64,000 bases of DNA from Penicillus capitatus. Its lineage: Eukaryota > Chlorophyta. Location of the stretch: assembly GCA_965649825.1 (NCBI GenBank), contig OZ287701.1:1364001-1428000 (forward strand), written 5' to 3'. The number at the start of each line of letters is the position of its first letter. The first letter of the stretch is position 1. The notes beneath the pieces were generated by a model. That model was given only the letters and a program-made list of their open reading frames with translations, had not been told where the DNA came from and ran no database searches. A program made the translations under genes and the position numbers. This document shows positions 21,152 to 31,818 of this stretch, in pieces.

Positions 21152-22796
21152 TCATTTTCCTTTGGATGTCACATTGAACTTGAAGAAAATCACATCGCCG
21201 TCCTGTCATGTGTCCATGTGATGTGACAGCAGAAAAGTGTAACCGTATAACCTGAACGACATAGTTCTTTCCTTCCTGTCGATACTTCCCAGCCGCCTTG
21301 ACTGCCGATTCCGTTTTGAGCTCATGCAATTCATCGAACTTCATCACCTCAGCGCAGATGAATCCCCGTTCAAAATCCGAATGAATCGCCCCTGATGCAC
21401 ACAGGCGGCCGCCATCACTATGAGCGCAGTCACGGTTGTTGGAGAGACCTGCTGCTTGTGGCGCTTTAGAGCCTTTACGAATCTGCCAGCACTTGACTTC
21501 ATCAGGCCCCGCCGTGAAGAAATAGATCAACTGGATCGCTCTGTTGACCATAGGGATGAAGATCTGATCGCCTCGAGGACGATATGTCGAGATACTTGAA
21601 GCCGGTAGTGATGATTTTTGGTAGGGCGCTATGGATGTCGTGCTCTTTGCTGTAATTCTGTTCTTCCTCTGGTGACATCTCTTGGAGATTCGTTTCCAAA
21701 GCGGCCGAGAATGGAATCAACGGCTCCCCTCCGTGTTCCTACATCCATGACAGCGACCACCGTCCCCTCCACCGTGCATCAAAGACGGCAGCACTGACGC
21801 TGATCCATTGATATGTCTTTGCCAGCCATTTGTTCTTCTTTCTCTGGTAGTCTTTCTCGCTGAGATTAATGAGATAGACAGCAGGCTTTGCTGTCAGCAG
21901 CATCAGGGTGTTGAGAAACTCGATCTCTTTCAGTCCCCACGTACCAAACCTACCTCCATCCACTCCATCTTTGATGTGACAGCTCACGAAACGCTACCTG
22001 ATATCGTTGCCCTCCCGTAGATAGGCAACGATCTTTTCGCAGTGTTCCATTTCATCTTTTTGATCCTTCGTCGGTTGCCTCACTTTGTTCAAGTCCTGTG
22101 TCCAATGCGGTTGGTTGGGTGAAGATACAGGGAGATGAAAAGGTGCCGTACGCTAAGGTAGTTGTTCACACGTTCGATGTCTTTGGCCCTGAGCTCTGCG
22201 TGAATGATCTCGAGATCTTCAACAGGATTCACCCGATCTTCCACGTGGGTCACATCAGGATCCTCAAATGCTCGGCAGACGTGCATGATGCCATCGACGG
22301 CCTGAATGTTGGACAAGAAGGCATTTCCCAGTCCCTCGCCCTCAGCTGCCCCGCTGTCACATCACCGACCCATCGTGAAACACATCAAGTCTTGTGAAAT
22401 CGCACCGGACGAGGCCTGCGATATCCACGACCTCCAGAAAGGCAGGGACGTGACTCTTGGGCTTGTACAAGTCCACCAGCCAGTTGAACCTATCGTCTGG
22501 GACATTGACTCGGGCCTACCGCCGTGGGCCTAGCGTCATGGATAGTGACCAGCGATATCGGAGGCGATACTTTGTTGGGGTCTATGGTGCAGAAAGGGAA
22601 GTTCTCGGCAGGAATGGCCACTTTGCAGATGGCATTAAAGAGCGAGCTCTTTCCCACGTTTGGCAAACCGACAATCCCGATCTGCCATCGACACTCGACG
22701 CCGTGGGAAGACGGGAATCGCGCAGTGGACCTTGAGATTCGATTTGAATCGCCCGAGAATGGGCTTCTCCTCAACGGCGTCGTTTTTCTTCGGCAT
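21152..22796 (-). CDS. OLA1: OLA1/YchF Obg-like ATPase
   Basis: The first exon is 22796-22731 ([20 protein letters not shown]); later exons give [20 protein letters not shown] (P-loop), [77 protein letters not shown] and the C-terminal TGS-like domain [51 protein letters not shown] and [10 protein letters not shown]. NxxE in place of NKxD at G4 is the feature that gives this family ATP preference. It is a cytosolic protein linked to ribosomes and stress responses. The stop is at 21154-21152. Introns are about 45-60 nt; the one before GAAEGEG ends GGTGATGTGACAG. Two other introns carry the reverse complement, TGTCACATCA. Length should be near 395 residues. Confidence 0.93.
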
Positions 22797-22947
22797 CGGC
22801 GACAGTCGTGATGTGACAAGTCCATCAATCACCCACCAACGTCATTACATTCAACTGAGAAATGTTCAACAACAGCAGTAATGGTTTCGAGTGTCCCATT
22901 GGCAAAGGGAATGCGATGGATTTTGATTTGAGGATAAAAAAGATCGT

Positions 22948-23388
22948 CTATTTGATCTCAATGCGGCGCACGCCGCTGTCTTCCTTCACTTCTTTGCGCG
23001 GAATCGACACAGAGAGGACACCGCGATCGAGCGACGCTTCAATGCGATCAGGATCGGCGTCGCGTGGGAGTTGCAACGAACGGGAGAATGTCAACTGCGA
23101 TCTTTCGTATCGCGTGGAGCCTCCTTCTTCGCCTCGCTTCTCTTCTTTTCTCTCTCCCGACACGGTCATGCGATTGCCACGCACTTCGATATTGATATCG
23201 CCCTTGTCCATCCCGGGAGCGTCGGCTCGGACGACATACGCCTCAGGCTTCTCGATAAGATCCATGGGACAGGACCCGACCGTTGACGGAAGGAAAAAGT
23301 CACCTGGCATTCGACGCTGGAAACAGCGATCCACTGCTTCCTCCATTTCGTCAAAAATCGATCTTCCAAAGTAGGGACGCAAAGACAT
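22948..23388 (-). CDS. HSP20: Small heat-shock protein, HSP20/alpha-crystallin class I type
   Basis: A single exon of 146 residues. The N-terminal arm is MSLRPYFGRSIFDEMEEAVD. The alpha-crystallin domain runs from PMDLIEKPEAYVVRADAPGM through DINIEVRGNRMTVSGERKEE to RSLQLPRDADPDRIEASLDR and GVLSVSIPRKE; the last carries the I/V-x-I-like tail and GVL signature. It is a cytosolic ATP-independent holdase. The Met at 23388 is chosen over the upstream in-frame one at 23568 because the intervening 60 codons would cover the TATA box and a heat-shock element. No intron, as is common for heat-induced genes. Confidence 0.93.
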   Translation of the reverse strand: MSLRPYFGRSIFDEMEEAVDRCFQRRMPGDFFLPSTVGSCPMDLIEKPEAYVVRADAPGMDKGDINIEVRGNRMTVSGERKEEKRGEEGGSTRYERSQLTFSRSLQLPRDADPDRIEASLDRGVLSVSIPRKEVKEDSGVRRIEIK

Positions 23389-23434
23389 GTTGCTGGTCTG
23401 ACGAATCGTGAACGGTTGAACGAGGAATGCCGAC

Positions 23435-23472
23435 TTATATACGACTGTCGAGCATTCAGGAACTCTCTCGAA
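23435..23472 (-). promoter_or_regulatory. TATA box and heat-shock element of the HSP20 gene
   Basis: On the minus strand, TATATAA lies at 23441-23435, about 47 nt before the start codon. Just upstream, 23472-23455 reads TTCGAGAGAGTTCCTGAA, four alternating pentamers of the nTTCnnGAAn type with one mismatch (GAG for GAA in the second). This matches the binding site of heat-shock factor trimers. Confidence 0.75.
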
Positions 23473-23769
23473 TCTTGGCGCATGTTCATGATGACGTGGA
23501 TGTGACCGTCGCGTCGAAAAGACGTTGCATCCATGAAACGCGCCGCTCCGTCGCCACTGACGTGGCACCGAACAGCGTCATTCGATCGTCGAGAACTTCG
23601 ATAACATAAGACGCCACAATTAACATTGTCTGAAGATAATAACGAACGGGTGTTGCACAAGGGCGAGGGTACACCATGTCCGACGCTATGCTTTCTGCCA
23701 GTACACAGTCCGTCAAACACGTCGGTCAGCACAACAGCAGCCATTGCACCAAGCGTGATATTTATATGA

Positions 23770-26700
23770 GTGAGATGCTGTGTAGAAGCTGCGGTGCATC
23801 GCATGCGTTCTCGATTGAAACGGCGTCCAAGTTTGGTCTCCGGTTATCTCCGTCCAGAATCGTTTGCCTGGAAAAAATTTATCTCCCTCGATGGAGAAAA
23901 CAGTGCCTACACAACGGTGCTGCTCATCTGCATGAATCTTGCCGTGCGTTCTTTCCATTCGCTGTCTCGTATATGACGAGGACGATGTGTTGGTGGCATC
24001 TGCAGTTGCTGATTTGGTTCTTCGAAAGAGGGATCCTCGAAGGACGCGATGAATTTCTGGACAATGTCGATTCTGGCATTGCAGCTAAACGCCTCTTTCG
24101 ATCGCTCATCCTGATCATCTGTGCCATCTTTAATGGCTTCTTGGCGTTTCTTCTGTTGGCAATGAATCTACGAGACGTTCGTTTGATGCCGTCCACCGTG
24201 GAAACGCGTTGGCTGTTCGCTTCAGGACTGGGATCCCTCGTTGCCAATGGAAGCGCTGCATACATCATCTACAGCGCTCAGAAAGCGTACGAGTGGCGTA
24301 TCGATGATGGAAGCTACGAGAAGCCGTTTCCACATTATATGATTATCTCTGTCTTCGCCCTCTTTATGTTTGTCATGAACACAATGTACATAAGGATCGT
24401 GTATCTGCCGTTCATCCGATGCAGACCAACGGGATGGAAGCTTGTCCGAAGAAATCTGTCGCTGATACTGGAGCTAGGCAGACGAGAACGCGGCGAAACC
24501 TCCTTTCGCGAAAATGTGAGAATCGCTAGGAGTTCGTCTCCGTTGGCGAATAGTGTGACCTCAGGTGATGCATCATTTGTTACGGTTGCTACACCGAGTG
24601 GCTGGTGTCTACAACTTCTTCGTCTTCTACTACTTCGAATTCTATGAAATCATCATCATGCAATGCTACAAGATATACCAGAGGCAGAGATCTTGCGTTC
24701 GGATGAAGGCCGCTTCGTGTGTCATCTCTGAAGTGGCACTCAGTCCGGCGCGTTTGATACGATGGTCGCCCATCATTCAAATCCCTCTCTATCTCAGTCG
24801 CAAAACGAAGACGATGATGGAGGTGAGGAGGAGGCAGAGAGTGGCACCGAAAACATGAGATGGCGGCGGGTGTGCTTTAGAGAATGTCAGGGATCTTTCA
24901 ACCATTGCAGGCATTTGCTGATGCCGCACGGATAGCAGGGGGACATGTCGATGCCCCATGGTATCAACGCGTCTTTCGAGGAGTCCTACAAGTCCTGGAT
25001 CGTTTCGTCTTCAGCTTCAATCACATCAAACCGGAGGTCCATCGCTGACTGATGTGACTGCGATCGATCCTTGATGCGTGTTTGATGTGACAGGTTCAGC
25101 GGACGGCCGATGATCTATGGGATAGCATCAAAGAGGACGAGACCTATTCGCATTCATCCTGGCTTAAGGCTGCTTCCGTCACCGCCGCCATCTTGCTGGT
25201 GTACTGGGGCGTCTTCATGGCTAACGAATTTCGAGGCTATATGGACGATGTCTATCACCCGACGCGAAACTGCATGATCCACAATCCTGGCGTCTCGAAT
25301 TTCTTTCTTCGCTTCATCGGATTCTCGCCTTCTGATGATACAGTGCCGAAAGAGGAACAGACACAAAATGTCTGCACACTGACTCTGTCCTCACTCGAAA
25401 TGGACCCGGCCGCTCCGCCAGTCGATCTAACAGATCCAGCTTTGATCCAGAATGCAACGGCTGCAGCGCCGACCCTTGTGGATAGTGCGACATCGATGGC
25501 CGCGAATACGTCGCTTGCTGAGAATGTGACATCGATAAATCCGCAGCCAGTGACCGAAACGGGTCAGCAATTCATCCAGGATGCAACATCTGACCCGTCC
25601 CAGATCCAGACAGCAATAACAAATTCAAGTGCTGCTCAAGAAGTGACAGATCGGCTGCCTACCAATCTCACTGACCTGCCAGCCACACCCTTTACGCCGA
25701 CTGGAGATAACAGAAAACTGCTTCAAGGTGCAGCTGCAGATCCAGCCCTTGATTTTCTTTCGCCTGCCGTCGAAGCCGTTGCACCAGAATTTGATGCCGC
25801 CACGTTAGCGCGGTTTTCTCAATCGCTTGCCACCCGTGTGTCCCAAAATCGAACAGTAGATCGGCTGTATAACTGTGACAACCGACGTCGGGACAGCGAT
25901 GTCTGTGTGTCACTCTCGGCCGTCAACATGGCGGAAGAGATGCTGTCCAACACCACGAACAGCAGTTGGCAGCCAAGCGATGAGTTCTTCAATTCCTTCA
26001 CGGGAGACATGGTCTATCTCTTCGATGTGTACATGCGGAATCTGGAGTGGTCTGTCTGGGTCGGATTCGCTGTTGGATTGCTCTTTGGCATCTGGACGTT
26101 ACTTTCCGTGATGGGCCAGTACAAGCGTCTCAGTCTCGCCATTCGCTCAGGACTGTTCACAGATTTTGACATCGAACGGCAGTGCGAGCTGTCCAGGACG
26201 AAGAGCCAGAAGATGGGACTGCTCAAACGCGTGGACAGTGTGATCACGACGCATTCCTTTGCCAAAGTGATTGTGCATTACCCTATGAGCACATCGATTT
26301 TCTTCTCGGGCATGCTCATCAGCACCGCCATCTTGCAGTTGGTCGTATTTGGTGGTCTCGTGGCGAGCATCTTCTCACTCATTGCTGCCATGACCGATGA
26401 TCATGTCTTTGAATTCGTCAAACCGGCGCTCTGGACATTGCTGGCCTTCTGCATTACCTGGATGGTTAATGGACCCATTGCCACGTTTGTTTTGGGCGAA
26501 GGGCTGCTCGTCTCAAAGTTTCATGTGATCCACGAGATCGCGTTTTTCATGTTTCTCTTGGTTTTTACCTCCGTCCATCTGGTGGTGGGCATCTTCTTGG
26601 CCTTCTTCAGAATGCTGTGGGTTCTCCTGACGTCGCTCGTCACCATTAACCGACTCGACAAAAACCTCTTCAGCATGTACAAGGAGCGCGACATTGGACA

Positions 26701-27028
26701 CAAATCCTTCATGGCTCTGGTTCTGATGCAGCACGTTTTTCACGTGAATCGGTCTGGAAATGTTGAGGAGATGAGTCGATGGGCTGATGTGCTAAATCAA
26801 CTGGAGAGCAGTCGTCTTCGCCGGACAGAAGGCAAATCCACAATCCTGCGACATCAGAGCGAACCGTTTGAGCTTCTCGATGATCAACTCGGTGAAATTC
26901 GCGAAGAACGAGATTCGGAGATCATGGAACAGGGACAGAGCACCTTTGCCCAAAATAGGCAGACGCGACATGAGCAGACAGCTGTCCAAATGCCATCGAT
27001 GGAAATGCAGCCAAGTCAAAGGGATTAA
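23770..27028 (+). CDS. Large multi-pass membrane protein, STRA6-like topology
   Basis: Firm exons: 23770-23943, 24006-24515, 24565 to about 24680, and 25094-27028 (645 codons). Joins between 24680 and 25036 are unclear. The N-terminal half has at least four hydrophobic spans (TTVLLICMNLALLIWFF; ILIICAIFNGFLAFLLLAM; a third near GLGSLVANGSAAYII; MIISVFALFMFVMNTMYI). A loop at 25380-25960 is rich in N-x-S/T and Ala/Thr, so probably extracellular or lumenal. The last third has more spans and the stretch IHEIAFFMFLLVFTSVHLVV...TINRLDKNLFSMYKERDIGHKSFMALVLMQHVFH. Spacing and pattern (RxDxxLFSMYE..D.G...(X)..L..(D/Q)H) resemble the retinol-transporter STRA6 family. That is an inference from topology and one segment. 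The tail is cytosolic and charged. One intron, 25037-25093, holds TGATGTGAC twice. Confidence 0.6.
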
Positions 27029-27311
27029 GTCACTGACTGGAGCAAGGACACGCTGTTGACTCCGTTGCTCTGCAACGAACGGGATTGCAGATAGGATGCA
27101 CATCGCTTAGACACTAGTCGTGGCATTTGTCAGGCTATTCCTGCAAAAACTCTGTTACCATACACACTTACTGGAAGATATTGTAATATTTCATTCGCGT
27201 AGCGAATTGAGCGTGTATTCTTAGTATGGGAACAATCTCAGTGGAGAATGGATGATAGGAGAGACATATTTGTGACCTGTCATGTGTTTGGAATGTAGAC
27301 AACGGTATTGA
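27029..27311. other. Intergenic spacer
   Basis: No conserved frame. Presumably the 3' region of the membrane-protein gene and the promoter of HIBCH. Confidence 0.4.
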
Positions 27312-29013
27312 GTGTTGGTACGTGCAGATGAGACATCGTGCGTTCGATGCTCTTGCGTTTCGTCCGTGCCCTGCGGCCAGCCATTTCGTCGGAGAGCACT
27401 CTCAAGATCCGTCTGCGCCACCACTGTCGTATGGCATCGACCATTCCAAGTGCTCAGAGTGACGAAGTGCGTCCTTGTAGATGCTCCCCTCAGTGATCAA
27501 CCACTGCCACAGGTCCTCGTGGAGAAGAGAGGCTCTCTCGTCATCTCCACCCTCAACAGGCATGCCACCCACGATCGATGAGCAAAGAGACGGACGGTCG
27601 TGCGATGCATTTAGGCCGCGTGCACTCAATGCTCTGAACACCCCGATGGTGTGCACGACGATTGATGCCGTCTTCTTTGACGATCTCTTTCTTCAGATCA
27701 TTCGACTGTTGGAGCATCTCAAGGAGTGGAATGCCAATGAGGGTGACGTCGGAGCGGTGGTTGTCCAAGGGGCAGGAGGCAAAGTGCGTGTTCTCTAATC
27801 TATTGTGTCATGACGGATGCGTGTGTGATTGTGACATGTGTCAGGCGTTCTGTGCTGGAGGAGATGTCAAGCATGTTGTTCAGAGCGAGAGGGTCGAGGA
27901 ACGGATCGAGTTCTTCAACCATGAGTACCGCATGAACTACGCTGTGGCCAAATTCCGCAAGCCGTTGATCTGCCTCATGGATGGAATCGTGATGGGCGGC
28001 GGATGCGGCATTGCCATGCACGCGTCTTTCAGAATCGCCACCGAGAGGTAGGTGTTTGGGACACAGCAACGCCTACCTGTCACATCATTTCTGTCGCAGA
28101 ACGGTCTGTGCCATGCCAGAATGCGTCATCGGTTTTGTACCGGACATCGGATCTTCCTATTTTCTCAACAGATTGCCGGACACCATCGGAGTATATATGG
28201 CGCTAACTGGGAAGAGAATCCGAGGTCAAGATTCGGATCTTCATCTGTTATGCCTTCTTCAGTATGGAAGCAGGTCTGGAACTCAAAGCTGTGGGATTGG
28301 CAACGCACTATATCGCATCGGACCAGATGCCGACCGTCCTGCAGCATCTGACGGACATGGGAACGACAGTGCGCGATCACAGTGCCGTGAATACAATGCT
28401 GAACAAACTAGAAGTGCGCCGCCGCCTCTGTCCCGTGCCTTTTCGTGATACGCTGGTCGGCGATGTCGTTTCAGGTGCATGGTCACTTAAAAGAGATGCC
28501 GTCTCTCTTCGGCCCCCTTTCGCGCATGGGATCCATGTTTAATCCTTTTGAGTTTTCGCTCGAAGCGCTGATGGCGAGATTGGCATCGGCAGACGACGAG
28601 CCTTCTAAAGAGGCGCTCGAAAACATAAACAGGTCTGTTCTTTTTCCTCGAGATGGACGACGGTATGCGTGCCTTGTACAGTGGCGCACCTCTGTCTGTG
28701 TCTCTGGCATATGAGCTGATGAAACGCATGGCAGGACAACCGCTGAAGACGTGTTTGCAAACAGAGATGACATTGGCTGCCAATCTGTCAAGAGGCGAGG
28801 GCGAGTTCTTTGAAGGAGTGCGTGCGTTGCTCATCGACAAAGACAAGACGCCGAAATGGAAGTACCATAGATCACAGGTCCGTCCATAACGACAAGACAT
28901 CTGCACAGACTAACAACGAGGCTGCCTCTTAGATCACTCCAGAACTGATCGATCGATTCTTTCAGTCAAGAGAAGGGGATCCTTTACTCTTTGACCCCAT
29001 CGCAAAACTTTAG
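27312..29013 (+). CDS. HIBCH: 3-hydroxyisobutyryl-CoA hydrolase (HIBCH), crotonase fold
   Basis: Exons 27312-27559, 27615-27648, 27697-27783, 27845-28047, 28100-28224, 28271-28413, 28475-28632, 28682-28877 and 28933-29013 close in phase (301 residues, shorter than the usual about 385). The enzyme hydrolyses 3-hydroxyisobutyryl-CoA in valine breakdown. Seen: LVEKRGSLVISTLNRPRALN, GAVVVQGAGGKAFCAGGDVK (oxyanion hole), PLICLMDGIVMGGGCGIAMH, CVIGFVPDIGSSYFLNRLPD (catalytic E and D region), VYMALTGKRIRAGLE, and FFEGVRALLIDKDKTPKWKY near the end. The first intron (27560-27614) starts with GC; only this restores LNRPRALNAL. The N-terminal 60 residues are basic and could be a mitochondrial presequence, though the first exon is the least certain part. 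Confidence 0.88.
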
Positions 29014-29155
29014 TGTGATGGTGTCTTTTCTCGGAGATCTTTTGCTCAAGTGCTGTCGGCTTTGTCAGGGGTCTTGTCATCGAGAGCGCCACATATAAAG
29101 CGTGGGAGATTGGTGATTTTCTCAATGTCGACAGCCGAGAGCGTCATTCGATGCG

Positions 29156-30261
29156 ATGTTACTTCAAAACAAACTGATCGTGTGCTCCCTCACAGCGAAC
29201 AACCGAACGGTAACACAAATCGGCGCATGTATTCCACGTCCCCCCTTCGACGCGGTGCTAATTCTCAACCGTCGATGCCAACGGCTTCATTCACGCCTGT
29301 TTTCTTTGCAGCGTCCGTCCGAGGTATCAACATCGAGACGGTCCATCCTGACAGCCCTCCCGATCATCGCCTTGCCATCTCTGTGGTCATTTGGACAGCC
29401 ATCTGTCTCGCATGCGGACACAAAGAAGCAGCTATCGAGTGAATTCATTGCTGCTTTCAACAAGGCCTTGAGCCAAACGGACGATCCCGCTAAGGCAGAC
29501 CGGTCCTGGACGGATGTGATCCAACTCGATCCGACAAACTCTTATGCCTGGAGCAATCGTGGGACCATCCGTCTACAGCAAGTTTGTCCGTCCTCTTCCT
29601 CGATATATATACGGACTAGGCTACAGGGGGAGTGGAAAGGGGCCAAAGAAGATTTGCTCAAGGCTTACGAACTCGAGACAGCAGACGGCAAAGCGAGTGG
29701 CATTTTGCTGAACAATCTAGGCAATGTGTATGGCGCATTGGATGACTGGGAGACGGCGATAGAGAAGTTCAGAGCGGCATCACTGGAGCCAGCGATGACG
29801 CCCATTGCTTTGGGAAATCTCGCCTTTGCTCTCTTCCAGGCATCGAAAACCTATTGCCCTTCGGATGCCATCCTCTTTTTGTGCAGTTGGAGAGGACAGA
29901 CGAGGCAATTCGTCAAGCCAAGGCACTTCTGAGAAAGGATCCAAACTTCCTCGACATGCGAGCGGCGCTCACAGGATTTCTGTGGTCGATTGGCGAGGAG
30001 GGAGAGGCAGAATCTCAATGGTCGCAGCTGCAGGCGGCAAACGATGGACTTGGAGGTATGTCTACGCCCCACGATGTATCAAGCGCATTGCTGAATGGCG
30101 CAGGCGAGATCTATAAGAAGGAGGTAGCGATAGAGAGAGTGCAGGGAAGGTGGCCGCCTCGTGCTGTCGCTGCCTTGGACGCTTTCCTGAAGGTATCGCG
30201 TCAAGGGGAATCTCTGGACTATGATCAAACCAAGAAGACATTTTCATTCACCTTGTCTTAA
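29156..30261 (+). CDS. Thylakoid-lumen TPR protein with twin-arginine leader
   Basis: Exons 29156-29581, 29627-29839, 29887-30055 and 30104-30261 give 321 residues. The N-terminus looks bipartite: a basic Ser-rich plastid transit region, then TSRRSILTALPIIALPSLWS ending in VSHA before DTKKQ. RR ahead of a hydrophobic stretch and A-x-A-like cleavage site is a Tat-type lumenal signal. The mature part has three or four TPR units (PTNSYAWSNRGTIRLQ; GILLNNLGNVYGALDDW; TPIALGNLAFALFQLERTDE). It ends with a RVQGRWPPRAVAALDAFLK motif seen in cyanobacterial and plastid TPR proteins. Its exact task is unknown; relatives assist photosynthetic complex assembly. The second intron (29840-29886) is GC-AG. 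The start could lie in another frame upstream (29122), joined by an unseen intron. Confidence 0.78.
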
Positions 30262-30355
30262 CAGAAACGTACAAACCGAGAAGAAATAGCCAAAGACAAG
30301 CGCTATCAGATGTGGACATCTAATTTGATGTGTACATTACTCGATTGATGAGGAT

Positions 30356-31288
30356 CTAACCACAGGCAGGACAAGTAGACATGCATTGACCGTTGACAGA
30401 TGAAACGGTCAAGGAAGCATCGTTCCCAGAGGAGGCACATGCGGCGCAGCAGGTGAGGCTTGAACAGCAGGGCTTATCGTCTGGGAAGTCGTCAGGAAAC
30501 TGATCCAGAAAGGCATTGCATGTGTCTCCCTATCGAAACAGATCGTTTCACAAGAACGCAAGGGGCTGAGGGGAGACCTCTTGGAGACAGTCCGTTGGCG
30601 GCAGGCTGTCAGGAGAGGAAGGATCTGCGCAGACATGGACAGCGCGTCATGCATGGCTCAGATGCATCGTGCATTGTTGAGACGTACCGCAGTTGACGAC
30701 TCTTCCTTCCGCGACGAACACAGAATCGCATTTCCCACACAAGCTCGGAAAGCACCGAGCATTCGGAAAGGCTGGACACGCAACATCACGGCACGGAGAC
30801 GGCTGGCATTGCTTCTGCATTTCTGAAGCACAGGGACCTGTCAACAGAACGCGGATTCAACACCTTCTCGACGACAGTGCATTCGAACAGGGGCACTTTC
30901 CGTCGCAGGCGATCGGCATATCTGCACATGCAGCGAAGCAGCGATTCCTGTAAGAGACGCCATTGACGCCACAGACGAATGCTTTGTTCATAGGACAGGG
31001 ACAGTCAGCACATGGACACGGTCCCTCGCAGACGACTTCATATCCCGTGCAGAAGAGTCCACAGCCACTGTTCGGATACTCCATGCCATCCGTCGCGCAG
31101 ACTTGGACGCCATCCGCGGCACAGGAACAGAGAAGACCGCCTACCGTACGCGCCTTCAGTACTCCCAATAACGCAAACGTAAGGATTATATGTTCACGTG
31201 CAGATATCGTATCAGTGTCCTGGCATAATACGATGGACAGACATAGAGCCAGACAAAATGTCTGCTTCACGAGGACGCCGTCTTGCAT
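30356..31288 (-). CDS. Secreted Kazal protein A with CPAxP and double-CC modules
   Basis: Starts at 31288 with a signal peptide (MQDGVLVKQTFCLALCLSIV). One exon codes two Kazal-type modules: a loose one (VCATDGMEYPNSGCGLFCTG) and a canonical one (VCGVNGVSYRNRCFAACADM), each followed by CxGxCPC. The next exon codes the module CQPSPCRDVACPAFPNARC then CGKCDSVFVAEGRVVNC. A short linker DPSSPDSLPPTDCLQE follows. The last exon (30530-30356) gives a new module, GDTCNAFLDQ then CCSSLTCCAAC and CMSTCPACG. Kazal domains inhibit serine proteases; which protease is targeted cannot be told. Introns are phase 1 after the Kazal exon (CCC T/GT) and after VVNC, then phase 0. The intron joining the signal to the first Kazal module is not fixed, as the frame runs through. 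Confidence 0.82.
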
Positions 31289-31818
31289 GGTCTTCGTTTT
31301 GAGGAACGATAACAACAACACCGAGTGATTCAGCGATTCGATGTGCGGTCGAGATAGGTTTCGAACGAGGTGGGTGCATTCACTTTGTCGTCCATTTGTG
31401 AAGCCACGACGAAGGCAACGTGGATTCTGTGAAGCGGCCGCGGTGCGTTGACAACGACAGCCGCAGTTCCTTCGTGCAATGTCGCGTCTCGGCGATCGAG
31501 GAGATGGGGCAGATGGACTTCTCAAAAACATGAAACACTCGTTTTGTCCTGCTCCCCTCTGGCGGGGCCCTTGATGTGTGTGAAACCTTTCAAGCTATAA
31601 AGCTTTCCATTAGGTTGTGTCAATCGGAAATATATAGAAAACAAAGAATGAATGGGGCGAAACCTCGGATGTCGGTAATCCTATACATTCGAGCAAGCTA
31701 AACAAACACTAAGGCCCGGGAACCGCGAAATTCTTTCGAATAAGCGGAGAAACCTAGTTTTATTAGTAAGCTATGGCTTGAAGCGCCTGCGTGTGTTTAC
31801 GCGAAGACTCTATCTTTA
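31289..31818. other. Intergenic, no gene recognised
   Basis: Spacer between two Kazal genes on the same strand. An AATAAA sits near 31758 on the minus strand, a possible polyadenylation signal for Kazal gene B. No coding signal seen. Confidence 0.4.
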
